NCBI RefSeq assembly: GCF_021018895.1
Contig: NC_079373.1
Span: 7,422,001 to 7,486,000, forward strand
Direction of reading: 5' to 3'
Source of the DNA: Seriola aureovittata
Taxonomy: Eukaryota; Chordata; Actinopteri; Carangiformes; Carangidae
Length of the DNA: 64,000 bases
Within the stretch, counting starts at the first letter, position 1; every line of letters begins with the position of its first letter. The position numbers were made by a program, and so were the translations under genes. Under the pieces are notes generated by a model. The model worked only from the letters and a program-made list of their open reading frames with translations, was not told the DNA's origin and made no database searches. This document shows, one piece after another, positions 28,269 through 63,170 of this stretch.

Positions 28269-28307
<39 letters not shown>

Positions 28308-28311
28308 TGTG
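28269..28311. repeat. (GT)n microsatellite
   Basis: About 18 GT units, then one GA interruption and a few more. Confidence 0.94.
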
Positions 28312-28463
28312 TTTTGGGTCTAGAGGAGAAAAAGACATGATTGCGTGTAGATGCTGCCCTGCACCACTTCCTCTTCAGAAGCCCAGAGACGTCACAGCCA
28401 GCTATATTGATGGGTGTAGAGAAGCTCCAATTCCTGAATATAAAATAACAGAAAACTGATACA

Positions 28464-28467
<4 letters not shown>

Positions 28468-28516
<49 letters not shown>
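28468..28516. repeat. (GT)n microsatellite
   Basis: About 24 pure GT units, 157 bp to the right of another GT tract. Confidence 0.95.
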
Positions 28517-28523
<7 letters not shown>

Positions 28524-29470
28524 TGTTTAAGTCGCCTCAGGCAGTAAGGGTGGATCTGGTAGCTGTCTGCAGAAATCCAGATAAGGATGCCAAATGACAG
28601 TGCTGTCCTTAGTGGCGTGACACTAGGGGCAAAACAAACCAGCTGTTATGGGAGTGCCCAGCATGGCTCAACTCTGAGCTTGGCTGTTACAGCTGAGTTA
28701 TGGGCACGGCAGCACTGCAATGGATACAAATAGACACTGTCTGTCTCTGCAGCTGGAAGACTCGCTCTCACACACTTGGGCATTAACAGCTAGCGCTCTA
28801 ACACACACATGCACACACAAATAGTCACACACATAGATAGATATGAAAAAGATAAAACCATGTACACGTGTCCAGGCCATGAGATGAGACTTATTGAATT
28901 TTCTTTGATAGATTAATATTAAAGTCTTTTTTTATTAAAGGACTACAGATTAATGAACTAAGCAGCGAATCTGACAACATGCTTTTATTGAGATTAACTG
29001 TGCAAGAGCCATCGTAACGTAAAATGACAATTCAAGCTGACTGTAACACAGGCTGCAGTCTTTGTATAATGTATAATGATACTGGGACTGTCATGAGCAA
29101 ACAGGGCCCTAAAACAACACGCTATGGGCTGTTCTATACTATATTGTACCAGCATGTTGCCCGTTTACTGTAACAGAGGAGCGCCATCTTCTGTTAGGAG
29201 AACAAGGGCTGGATTAGTAGACATGACGTGTGTTCTTTGCATATGCTTGGAGTATTCAGTGAAACTTTGGGAGCACTTTGGGATTCAGAGTCTGCTACTT
29301 TTAACAGTAATAAACTTGGTAGCTGCAATGGAGATGCAACCTATGCCCCTGCAGTTATGTAACAGTTTTTAAAAAAACATCAGGATTCACAGCCAGACGA
29401 ATGACTGAACAGAAAAAATGCCATTAAAAAATTTCCAAAACATGAATTTGCACATGTATGTCTTGCGTCT

Positions 29471-29498
29471 ATTATATATATATATAATATATATTATA
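29471..29498. repeat. AT-rich palindrome
   Basis: TATA-type alternation with a self-complementary core (tataatatatattata). Confidence 0.75.
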
Positions 29499-31697
29499 GT
29501 ACAATAATATGTGATAGAGACGATGATGCAGCTTAGACGGCAGTCAATAATATATTGGCACAATCTATGCATAGACAACCAGGTCTTTGCTTATGTTTCT
29601 TACCTTCTTCTTTAAATATCAGCACAGTTATCAGTTACTGTTAAAGTATCGTCACACTATTTGATTCAAGGATGGACACTAGCATAGACACTGCAAGAGT
29701 CTGGCTATGACAGGAAGTTTCAAGAATGATGCAGACTTTTTCTTAAGCATTAATTTAAAAAAACAATAGGTTTCTATTGAGGAAAAAACCACCCAAAAAG
29801 TAAAATATGCTATAATCACATTTTCCAGGAGTGGCGCAGATATATCACATTTTAAATGATTAATAGGAGTTTGGGTGGTGGCTAGTCGCGGTTTCTGTGC
29901 TGTGTAAACTCAACATTGACATTTTCCATGGTGTTCTTTGGACCCTCAGATAAGATCAGGGTAGATGGAGGGATCGAGAGGTGGGGGAAAAGGAAGAGAA
30001 AGAGAAAAAGAAGAATAGCAGGAGAGCCAGTACAGTACCTTGTGGAATTCAAGTGCTGTGTGGAGAAAGAGTCCTGGACCAATGCCACAAACGGGCAGGT
30101 CAAAAGACTGCAAGAGAGAGAAGAAGCATTCCACTGCTCATAACTCTCATTTTACTGTTCAAGTTTGTTTTGTTAATGTCTTCATTTGAATTAAAAGGGC
30201 TGGATGGTTGGAGAGCATTTTATCACCATTTCAATATTAGTAAATTAAAAACAAGAAATATCAGATATTGCGTAAGATTTTTGCCCTATATGGTAATAAC
30301 TCTGTACAAAAGGTGCACTAAGCTTTTTGTTTTCAAGAGGGCACAGAGAGGAGGAGAATGTAGAGTGTGAAAGAAAAGCCAGAGGCCAGAGATGGAGTTG
30401 GGTGACAGGGGTGACTGTATATTAGCAGGGCTAGCAGAGGGAAAGGAATGCCTGTTAGGCATTAGACAGTATGTGGTTATAAACAACATTCACAAACACA
30501 CATCTATGAGAATCAACACATTGGTCAGAAAATGGAACCATCAAAAAATGACTTTAAACATCAGCTACAAAGCATTATGGGAATACCAAGTAATAAAAGT
30601 AACAAATCAACCAAAATATGCACATACAAAGGACTAAATGTAAAGCAAAGGACTACTACATGTCAACATGTCACAGTGCCACATCACAACACTCAAACTG
30701 CATCTCACAGCCTTCAGTGCACATGAGCTGTCACTCGAGCATTAAAGAGTGTTGCGGCTCACTGTGGCAGATGTACACTATGGATTAACCGTATCCATTA
30801 TTCATGACCAAGAACAACCATATATACATAACATCAACTACATGATAACCCCGTGCAGCACTCAAGCTTTTCCAAAGCCAAGTACGTAATCACCTAATCT
30901 AGATGCATCTGGTTGCTACATGACTCCATCCCAGTGGGAAAGGCACTCAAACAGTCTCCCACTGCAGGGATTAAGCTAAACACTAGTGTTGACATGGTGT
31001 CTGTCCACTCTGCTTCTATGTGAACACTTGTAGTAAATGCTCATGGTGTAAACATGTGAAAACACCATGTGATCTGTTGATACTGGTGTAAAGACAGAAG
31101 GAATTAACAGAGAAATGAAGGGTTCGAATTGTTGTTGTGTTCAACATTTCATTCTTTGCTACAGCATGTTAATACAGGAAGCAAAGAAAATCTAATTACA
31201 TCAGAATGACATTTTGGTTCACATTAATGCAACTCATTTATATGAGTGGATAAGCGGGAGGAATCAACGTCATCGCAACGCATTTGCAATTCACACAGCA
31301 ACCAACAGCGGAGAATTCCCAACCTTAAGAGGGCATGTGGCGACAAGCTTTCAGTACCTTTACATGTCCTACAACCTATTGAGAAGGATTTCTTTGACAT
31401 TTCCCTCAAGACTAAAGGGATAATCCCCTTTATAACTCTCTGTACCTGATATGGCCTTGGCCCTTGAGAGTCTCTTTAACCCTCAAGAGAGTTCAACAAA
31501 ACAGCTTCATTTAGACAGCAGCTAGAGGGGCTCTGTGGTCTCACAAAAGGCCTTTAGGTACGATGACGAGTAGGGAAATCAGTATAATATGGATCAGAGA
31601 ATGGAGGTCAGTGCAGGGTGATGGATGGGAGGGAAATGGGGGTGGGGGGGTGGGAGGGCTCCAGAGAAGAGCTGAGGGGAAACTTTCTGGGACTTAC

Positions 31698-53198
<21,501 letters not shown>

Positions 53199-54094
53199 TC
53201 ACTACATTTTATTATCTATTATCATTATTTTATTTTTAAAGATAATCAATGAATCAATCACTTTAATTGTTTCCAAAGAGCATTTGGTTGGGCAGCAGTG
53301 ACACAGAAACTCAGGGTAAAATACATCATATAACTAACTGTAGGGGCTTATATTAGTTTACACCTAGAAATGGCAGAGGGTATCAGATTTTGTATAGTCT
53401 GATATCCTATTTATGGCTGTATTAACTGCTCTGTAAATTGTGCTTATCCTTTGACTACAACCTTCACTTTTATTCACATTTTTTCACAGTGTCACTTTTT
53501 ACACTTGAAATAAATGCACCCCCTTTTTACCTCTTTCGCTGTTCCTGTCAGTGTTCAGGCAGTTTTTACAGGAATGGGACAAATGAGATTTTAAAAAGGG
53601 GAATCATAGGAGTGTCGCTCTGGGTGTAGGGGACGGGAGGCGTCACACAGAATGGAGCCTGCTTTCTTGAAGAGTCGACTGTTTTACAAAACGGGCAGGT
53701 TTTTCTGCCGAATAGCATTTTTGCTGCAGACAAACCACCTGAGTGAGCGTATGTTTCTGATACACACTGAGAGATGCAACTCAAAATTATAATATTAGCT
53801 ACAAATGAAAAGAAACAAGCTGTTTACAAGCCAGTTTTCCTGCATAAATGTCAAGGTACTTTGTCTGTTTTTCTTTTTGTCATCAATCTGCTTGTATTAA
53901 CAGCGAGCAGGATGTTTCCACGTCTCCTAGCAACAGTAAAACATTCCGACGAGACCGTCCATCTGTCAGTGTATATACATAGTCTACAAATATAGCCGTG
54001 CGAGTGTGACATCCACCACCAGCACACCTACATGAAGGTAGGGGGCAAGGAAAAGGAAGGAGGGAGAAGAAGAAGTGAAGTTGGGGGAGGAAGG

Positions 54095-54170
54095 TAAGGC
54101 TGCAACTAACAGTTATTTTCAGTATTGATTCATTTGTCGGTTCATTTTCTCGATTTACTGTTTTATCTTC
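54095..54170 (+). repeat. Interspersed repeat fragment (aaggctgcaactaac family)
   Basis: The sequence aaggctgcaactaacagtta then ttcattttctcgattta is the end of a common teleost inverted-repeat element. It matches the reverse complement of about 61060-61129. Confidence 0.65.
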
Positions 54171-55527
54171 TTTTTTACGTATCCTCCCAGAGCCCAAGTT
54201 GTCACATTAATTCATCCCACATACATAAACTTACATCTTCACATACATTTACACACACACAAACATGGAAAGAAAGAGAATGTGGTCTTAGATCATGCCT
54301 ATATAATTTCCCCAAACCGCAATGGTGTCTGCACTAAATTAGCTTGTTTTGCCTGAGCAACAGTCCAAAGATATTGAGTTTACCACCATAGGAGCACATC
54401 CTCATATTGGAGAAGCTAAAAACAAGAGATGGTTTGGCATCTCAGCTTGAAAATTGACAAATATCCTGCTGACCAGGGAGCCAGATTATCCACGATAAAT
54501 AGATAGATTCGATTTATTTTATTTTTTTAAATACACCATAATAACAATAATTACAGAGACTTAAAAACCTATTTCATTATTTCTTTTATTTGCTTATTTT
54601 ATTCATGGTACCTCATAGCATTTATTGGTTCATTGGCTTTCTAATCAAAAATTAGATCGTTTCCTTTTTTTTTTAAACTGAGCATTTGCATTTTCTTTTG
54701 CTACTGCAGTACACTTCATTCAAGCTACTTAAAAACTTTAAATTAAGTTTTTTGAATGGTAACTATAACTTTCACTCGAGACATTTACCAACTTTATTAA
54801 AAACTGTATTTACCTCTTAAACCACGGCACTGTTGATTTAATTATTCATTTGTTCATTCTAAGTTTTTAAAGAGGCCCATGACGGGCTTCGCCGGGTCTT
54901 TCCTGACCGTATAGGAACTAAGAGCAGAATCAGTTGTGTGTGTTTTCACCATCCCAGAAGTAATCTGTGGAACATATCTTTTAAGTGCTTTTCCATGACA
55001 TACCATAAGTCTTTGCATGCACCATCATCACAAACATATAGCACTGCATTATGATGCTGCGTACCACAAGCAGGATTACATGCCATATGCTGGAAGAGTT
55101 ATGTAGGCGGGGTCTGTTGTTTAATATTATTCATGTAACATACAAAATAATGCAGAGACGTATATATTTGTATATATTGCTGAATGCTGATTTCACAGAG
55201 GCCACCACACTGGAGGTTTAATCTATAATTTCTTAATTATTGATCAAAGTATCCCCAAAAGAGAAGCATTTTATTAAATGAGACACCCATTCTAGACCCA
55301 CCTGTATATACACACACACAATCCAGTTAATTTAAGGAAAAGAAGTAGAATGTGTGATATACTTCAAAGATCTTACTCATTCCTGGTCTGTCAGGTGGTG
55401 GGATAAGTGTAAGACAGAGTGTGGTGATAGAGGGCAAGATTCCTAAAGGAGGATTCCCTCACACACAGTCTATAACACATTGGCCAGATGGGACGGTGAT
55501 TTTATTCGGAGGATTAGTTCTCACAAT

Positions 55528-55575
55528 CCCCCCACCCCTCCACCCCTCCACCCCTCCACCCACCCACACACCCCC
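55528..55575. repeat. (CCACCCCT)n short tandem repeat
   Basis: About four units of an 8-bp C-rich motif, followed by CCCA-type variants. The G-rich strand is the kcnq1 sense strand. Confidence 0.85.
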
Positions 55576-57519
55576 ATCCTCCCCTTGGATTGTGTTTTAA
55601 AACACAAATACAAGAAAAATGCAGAAGCTTGGGAGCACAGTGTTCTTAGTGTATTCCCAGACCTATGATGAAACCAGTCATCAACAAGAGGTTGAGCTGA
55701 GGTGACATCATCCCCTCCGACTTAGTACAGTACTCATCCCAGTATGATAGTGAGGATTTCGGTTTGGTCCCCTCTTTGCTCCACATTACTGGACAGGCCT
55801 TCAGCCTTCGAAAAGCCTTTGAAAGCAGCCAGTCACATCTTGGGATATTGCGAGTGCCAGCTGGGCTAGCCAATGATATTTCATGGTTAGACACGCCCCT
55901 TGGTGCGGGGGTCCTTGACATATGGGAGTGAAGGATTTGAGATGTGTATGACAACTAAAATCTAGGCTTAGAGCCAATCCAACCCCCTGTAGAGTGTGCA
56001 TTTTCACTAAAAGCAAATGATTCCACATGCAGGACATTGCGTAAAAGCAGGCGCAGAAGAGGTCATGCAAATGAGGAATGAACCAGTTGTATTAAAGCAG
56101 TCTTACTGCTCAATTTAAAACTGTAACTTCAAAAATAAGGGCTGAATAAGATGTCAAGAAATTATGGATAATTCTTATCGCATTTGAAAATTGATCAGCT
56201 CCCATTTGCCTGCAAGATTCTACACCACAATTTTAATGAATTAATGTTTTATTGCTGCTTAGCACACTTTCCACACTTGTGGAAACTGAAGTGTGGGACT
56301 TTGCTGTGTTATCCTGTGTTGTCTTACTTGACTGACTTACTTTTCTTGTCAGATTAATAGTAATAAACAAAAGTAAATAAACCATCTGTAGTAAACTAAA
56401 AAAAGGAAAAGTCACCAAAACACTGTGAGTCGCACTTGCATCAGATGATCAACTATTAGTTTTAAACTTCATCATCAGTGGCTGATGGCAGACTACAGCC
56501 TTAGCCTCCAAAGATACCGTACTTCCTGCTGCAGCTCCCTCACCAATCTATTGAAATTGTTTTAAACATCTAATGTTAATGTCTGTTTACATCTGTCTGA
56601 GTTTTGGGAGCTTGCACAACGGGCAAACTGAACTATATAACAAAATGTCAAATTCCTTGATGTAAAAAATATCTCTGACAGAACTGTTTAGTTCCGCTGG
56701 CTATTAAAAAAAATAATATGTTGCTCAGGTATGAAAACAAAATTCCCCATGCAATTAATAACACTGACATTCTTAATTCTCAGTGCAAATCAACTCCAAC
56801 AAAAAGCAGATACAATGCATTCAGACCACATGTATGAGACACAGAGGGGGAATGTAATATGAAAAACAATTGTGGTATGCATTTTGCTGTGGTAATCTTG
56901 GCCTTTGTACATTCACTGATTTGATGTGTCTGGTCATTGGGAATAACTATTTGTTATATGTTGTTGCTAGGCTCTCAGGCAGTGGCATTACCAGTGACCA
57001 GGCAGAGAGAGCAGGTCAAACAAGGGCAGGTAAAGCCAACTCAAAACCCGTTTCCCTTGTGTTGAAATGAGATCATTTTATTAGGATAAGCATGAATATG
57101 ATGTCACAGCCATGTAAGTCACTGACAAGGTCATGTAATCTGTGTGTTTCCCTTCAGCGTATGGGACTATGGCCTTTGTTTTGTTTTGGATGGATAAGAG
57201 TGGACTGCAATAATATAATACTGTCCCAGCGGTGGGATAAATGCCATAATTCACTGGACAGACCATCAAGCACAAGGCAGCAGCCAATTCTGTATTTAAT
57301 GAAGCTAATTAGAGGAATAGATTACTGTAATATATTGTCAAGCAGCACAAGCAGCATAGTATGTCTTCAAAGTTTTGATTGGCACTAAAGAGAGCAAAAT
57401 GCAATTTTCCAAGCAAACATGGAGTCTACATAGCAGATGGTTTACTGGTTCACACAACTTCAACTTCACATTACGGATGTCCCAAGCAGATCAGCATGAT
57501 CAGAATCAGATAGTTTTTT

Positions 57520-57545
57520 TTTTGTTTGTTTGTTTGTTTGTTTGT
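57520..57545. repeat. (TTTG)n microsatellite
   Basis: About five TTTG units between T runs. Confidence 0.88.
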
Positions 57546-60077
57546 TTTTTTTTCTGATGGATCATATTGACCATATACTGTAGGGCCCAATCCATATCTA
57601 ATCATTTAAACGACAGCAGGGGTACAACACCTGTTGATGTATTCTGTTGTACAACCCTCCAGTTGCTTGAAAACTGCATTTTTGTTCATGCTTGGAATTA
57701 AAACAAGCGGTTCAAAACCTGTCTAAAGATTTGTGCGCAAAAAATGTAATATAGATTAGACTTTATATTGCAGTAATCATTTATGTAAAAACAAACATGA
57801 CATGACTTCAAGTTTGCAACCAATGTCTCTTCACACACAAAAACCTCCCAGGATTAAACAACACAAAACATACAGCCCTGATAAAAACCACTGAATTGAC
57901 TGTAATGTTTTAAGGTGCTGTATTTATTCAGGCTGCATACAGATAGTAGCTAGACAGCATGATTTAGCATTTTCCTAATGTCATATCCTAAAGCTTCCTG
58001 CATTGACACCCCAGGGACGTGTCTGCTGCAGACAGGACTGGGTCACTCACAACCATTAGCCAACCTTATTTAGCCAGGCCAAACCCCTGGGATCTGATTA
58101 AAACAAAACAGCTGGGGCTTTAGTGAGAATTACTGACTGCAGATCCAGCTTCACTAAAATAAGTACAACGTAGAGCCACACCAAACCCTCTACTCAATCA
58201 ACTGTGAAACTAAGGCAATATAAGCTTAGTAAACATCACCTAAATCCAGACAGCAGGGACACTGGCCTCAAAGTGCGGGTGACAAGAAAGAGACATGTTT
58301 ACACTTGCAGATTAATACATGAACATTAATGTACAAGTATGCAAAACACACACTTTCTACACTGCTCCCAGACCGGATTACACAAACACAAATCTAATTA
58401 ATTCATCAACTAATCATTTCAGCTGTACTTAATTCTGATCTCAGGTCTCACTCTAGGATACCTGAGAGTGCCCTAATAAGAGCTAATGTGGCTTTAGGGC
58501 ATGCCTGACCTCACAAGTTAGCCAACTGATAGTAGCACCAGCATGCTAATATTACACTTTGAGCTTGTGGCTCAACATTTGCTGCTTGTGTTTACATATA
58601 ATTTATCAATAAAGACGGTGCTATGTATACCAAAGGTTGGGTTAGCAATCTCTCCATAAAGACGCCCAATCCAAATGTTAATGATGTCTCAACCTTAAGG
58701 TCTCTTCATCTCATTACACTCAGCAGTGGATATCAGGTTGTGCCATCATAAGTCTACTGAACTGTCCCAGAGGTAGCACCTTTCCTCATCCCTACCTTAC
58801 TCTACCTTTGACCTACTTTTAAACCTTTGCACTGCACAAGATCCATGCAAAGAAAGGATAGTCTTTAAGCCACATATCCACATTGTGTCTGCTCAGGCTG
58901 AGGTACATTCGGCTGCTGCCACATTTTTTACTAGAGAGCGATCCCTCAGGCGTCCAGCTATCACAGTTTGTCAAGATCCATGACAAACTCCAACTCAAAC
59001 TTCTTGTATCAAAGGCTTTTTAGGATGGAAAAAGTCTAAGAGTGACTGCGGTAAGTAGTATCATATCCCTAGATTTGCCTTAAGCGACTCTTTTATGTAG
59101 ATGAGTGTATGAATGAAGGTAAGTCAGTAGTGTCATCACGTGTGCACCTTCACCTGGTGTTTTGTTGAGTTGGACCATTAGTGACCCAGAACCCAGCGAC
59201 CAACACATTTAACACTGCCCTCCAAAATAAGACATAACTATCGCTGTGTGGCAAACAGCTCTTTGGAACCTGAAATGCCCCTCTTTGCTTCTCATCAAAA
59301 AACCTTCTCCATCAAACAATGGAGACATATCCAAAATCACCAAGCGTACCTTCAAACCAACCAGGCCTCACAAGGGAATTAGCATGTGTTACTTACACTA
59401 ACTAGCAATTTGCTCATTTCAGTCTCCGGGCCAAAATTACCACAAAACTAAACCCAAAGGTCATACAGTTCCACAATCAGCTGATAAAAGGATAATATTT
59501 TGGACTAGGAAAGCTTATTACCACTGTCCAACTGTGCTTTCAGCTGTCAGTGTAAGCACTAGCCTACTCCTGCAAACCATCAAACAAGCTATCTCTACAG
59601 CATCTTAAAACATTACCACTCCAACATTACGATCTTACATCTACTTACCTTTACCCAAACCACCCACTTTTCTAAGACAGAGCCATTCACTGGCACTGGC
59701 TATATGGTGTCAGCCATGTTTTTTTTCACAATTTAAACCAGTTACACTTGATTAAGGTTTCACCCTCAAACAGTGAGCCAAAGCCCCGCCTAGTTTACAG
59801 CTAATAAATAAATGTTTTTCTCATAGTTTCTTTTTTATTCACTTATTTCAATATAAAGTATATAATATACAACAATATACATAATGAGACTGACATAAAT
59901 CAAATCTGATCTTCTCACCTTTACATTTAAACCTGTCACTTGCCTCTCAATTTTGAATAAAAAGTTGTTTGAAAAATTAAAACACCTTGCTGTTTTACAA
60001 TAAAGCGGTCTGTTTAAATCAGTGATGCTATTCATATGCTGCTGCAGTACTGCTAAGTTTGCAGCTGATACGGTTCA

Positions 60078-60141
60078 GCATCCACCTGCACTGAGTCTAA
60101 GGTCAATTTGATTTGACCTTAAACACAGCGCAGGTGGATGC
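60078..60141. other. 64-nt hairpin, pre-miRNA-like, function unknown
   Basis: The arms 60078-60106 and 60113-60141 (29 nt each) are complementary except at three positions, around a 6-nt loop (tttgat). The outer 12 bp (gcatccacctgc) and inner 9 bp (taaggtcaa) pair perfectly. Size and shape fit a microRNA precursor or a tiny palindromic element. Either strand could fold. I do not recognise a known microRNA. Confidence 0.5.
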
Positions 60142-60865
60142 ATGTCTGTAATAAATCTGTTCCTTGCAGGTCTTGTGATTTAACTTCCATAATGTTTCTT
60201 TATTTGTAAAACCCTGAGATTTCTCTCAGTTAAACACCTCTCTATTCTGAGGTTGCTTCTTGGGACATGACATGCTAAAAAGAGCTTGTGACTTTGACAC
60301 ACACACACTTTGGCACAAACTTCAAGCCAAAAGCATGCCACTTGCCCTCGACATGACTGCTAGCTCTTTACCAACAACCTCCCACCACCCCACCCCCGCA
60401 CCCCCCAATCCCATCCATGGAAGAGCTTAGGGTGGATTACACCACATCAGCCATCGGCCACAAACATGGATATTCCATCCTGGCTTAGCTATCAGCTTGT
60501 CCACCAAATACTTGGAAAATAGATGTAAATCTCCTCACAGGTTGGAGGACAAGATGAATGAAATCATTCATAACAAGTAACCTCAACAAATATACATGGC
60601 TGATTCAGCAACATGCATAGCCAAAAGGTAATACCCTGTTGTAGATTTACACACCATTGTAAAAAGGGGACAGTGTTATGACTTTAAAAACCTGTTCAAA
60701 CCTCAAACCACCACTAAGAAATTCAAAGGCCAAGACAATGTAGTGACGGTAGGGTTACACGATCATCTGGCTCAAGGTTGACCTCAGGGTAACGTGGGTC
60801 AAGTTGTTTAAAATTGAAATGCCGGTGCATTAATAAGTCAAGTCAAAAACATTCTTATTTCAGAT

Positions 60866-61129
60866 TAAGGCTGCAATGATTAGTCAACGGAGAGCAAAAA
60901 TATCTGCTACTATTTTGATGATCATTAAAGTATTTTTATGCAAAAATGGCCAAAAATGCTGTTTTCATTCCCTCAAATAAAAAGATTTAATATCATATTA
61001 AACTGAAACTGAACTCTGAAAAAACTGAGATGAACAGTTTTAATTATTAAGATTTTATTGACTAAACTATTAATTGAGAAAATGATAGGCATATTAATCA
61101 ACAATGAAAATAACTGTTGGTCGCAGTTC
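60866..61129. mobile_element. Teleost MITE-like repeat (aaggctgcaat ends)
   Basis: It opens aaggctgcaatgattagtca and closes with a related inverted end (aataactgttggtcgcagtt), with AT-rich sequence in between. It is read as a degenerate non-autonomous DNA element of the same family as 54095-54170. Confidence 0.6.
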
Positions 61130-62864
61130 AATTCTACATTAAATAACTTTTTAACATGTAGGGAAAGCTAAAGTTGTTGGCATGTTAATGACCATGTGCA
61201 GCAGACAGGTGCACATTTAGTCGCAAGACACTGGAAAAAGCTAAACTGGGGTCAAATTCTTTAACTGAAGAAGTAGTATTAAAACAATATTCCCCCCAGT
61301 GCAAATAACTTACTACAGAGAAATGGAAGTGACCCATACAGTACACTTCATACAGTCAGTAATCTCTTGTAAGCAGATATCCAACAAGAGGTTTCCTTTC
61401 TGCCCTTTCCGCATAGATGGAGGGGAAAGCCTGGAAGCGGAGGATTCACTATAGCCATATCCATAATCTGCCCAGATATAAAAATACACAACAGAACCAA
61501 GTATTCCAAACAACATCTGGCCCGCTGCATTTTCACGAGGATAAACAGGTGCAATGCTTTCTCCACGGCAAACTGGTTGTGGTGTAGTGACATTACAGTG
61601 AATATGACTATTATCAGATAATGACATTTTTGATTACAAACACTGAAAATCAGAAAATTAAGGGATGTTTTTAAAAGATAGCAAGTTGAGCTCTTCTTTT
61701 GTTTTACCTTCAACATTTTTGTTTCAAATGCACTTATATGTTTTCTACTGTAAGAAAGTGATCTGTGAGACTTAAGATAAGAAGACCGAGAGGTATGTTT
61801 GTAATCTGCTTGCAGTCTGAGAAGGACATTTGGAACTCATGAGGACATAAATGTTTATTCCCTTTGGTTATGTAAAAGACTCAGATGGAGTGGCCTAATC
61901 GTGAAGGGGATCATTGCCCCAGGTTGTCTGTGTGCTGGTGAGTCTGCATGCAATTGCATAAGACTCTTTTCGGACACATGTCCACGTATGCTGCCCCAAC
62001 TCCAAGGGATTTCTACCCGCCCTGACTAACTGTCTTCATTATTATGTGCTTGAATGTTTGTGCTTCAGTCTGTCTACTCTGGGGTTGGACAAATATGACA
62101 TTTAATATATGATATGAATTTTGTTTCATAATGTTTAAATTGAAACAGAACTGTCTCTTCTTAAATGCAAATAAATTATTTACTGTTTCATCACTTTTGT
62201 GAGATTAATCCTTCATTAAATAATAATGAGGCTTTTTGAATAGCACTTTAGGCTATAGTGAGGCACTATTGGAAAGTGACGAGACGGGTCAGGGCTAGCT
62301 GGTTAGCAGCGGAGAGTTAACATTGGTGTTGCTCTCCACCACTGGAGACGGCTGTTGTTGAGTAAAGGAATGAAGTTTGTTGCTGAACTTGCAACATTTC
62401 TTCTAGACTGATAAGTAAACAGCTTTTAATGCTAACGCGGATTATGTAGCGATAGCAAAACTTACAAATAGCTCCTTTAAAGGATATCTGTTCAACACAC
62501 ATATATCCAATATAGTATGTGTACATTGTCCATGGATTCATCTGTGTTGTTAAATGTCTATTCTGTAGACGGTGTGTGTTATCCTATTATGGTACCTGTT
62601 GATTGGACAGATGTTCTGAAACAGCCAGATGGAGTGTTGATGGCTGCATTTTCAGATAAGCCTTTATGAGCCAATATGTTTTGAGTGTCTCCCTTCACTG
62701 TTTTGCGCAATCCAACCTTATTTTCACATCTGTGTATGCGTGATGTTAGATGCATGCCTGTGTCTGCATGCAAACATGTATGCGTTTGTGTGCGCTGAAA
62801 TTGCTGGCGGTTTTGGAACTGTTGTTGATCCTCGCACAATAAAGGCAGCAATGAATACAGCAGC

Positions 62865-62870
<6 letters not shown>

Positions 62871-62895
<25 letters not shown>
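62871..62895. repeat. (TG)n microsatellite
   Basis: About 12 pure TG units. Confidence 0.94.
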
Positions 62896-62939
62896 CATCC
62901 TATTGTAGAGCAAGCTTATTAGGGCTGTCATGAGTGCTG

Positions 62940-63170
62940 CATACGGCCCTTTATGCGACTCTTCTCCCCTGCCAATCTCTAAAGAGGCCAGGAGAATAGA
63001 TGGCCACCAGCAATAGCCATCAACAAGTAAGAGTTACTTAAAGGAGTGTCAGTGGGGGATCAGTCATAAGGGTTTAATATTAATTGAAGGACAGGCTCGC
63101 GTTCTCTCTCCTCTGTGAGGGGAGAACATTAGAGCCTCAATTACTGCTGGGACGGATTATCAGCAATGCA
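62940..63170. promoter_or_regulatory. Candidate conserved non-coding element
   Basis: Repeat-free sequence of mixed composition containing gcatacggccctttatgcga and gtttaatattaattgaagga. It is suggested by appearance only; no alignment was possible. Confidence 0.2.

Larger units (their letters stand above)
23110..31697. other. Non-coding DNA, probably kcnq1 intron 11
   Basis: No exon was recognised. It includes an AT-rich stretch at 23140-23780 rich in TAATTA/AATTAAT motifs, a low-repeat block at 24850-25260, microsatellites, and ordinary unique sequence up to the exon 11 donor. Purine-rich sequence near 29930-30130 gives short open readings on both strands without recognisable domains. Confidence 0.5.

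Noticed and set aside
30000..30140. Possible small gene around purine-rich 29930-30130 with readings on both strands
   Set aside because: Openness comes from GA-rich composition. No conserved domain or splice structure was seen.
55646..56070. Overlapping minus-strand readings (102 and 89 codons) with KAFRRLKACPVMW and MSPQLNLLLMTGFIIGLGIH
   Set aside because: They looked protein-like and may be a relic of a repeat, but I could not tie them to a gene or transposon family. They do not match kcnq1 exon 1. A translated search with this segment would settle it.
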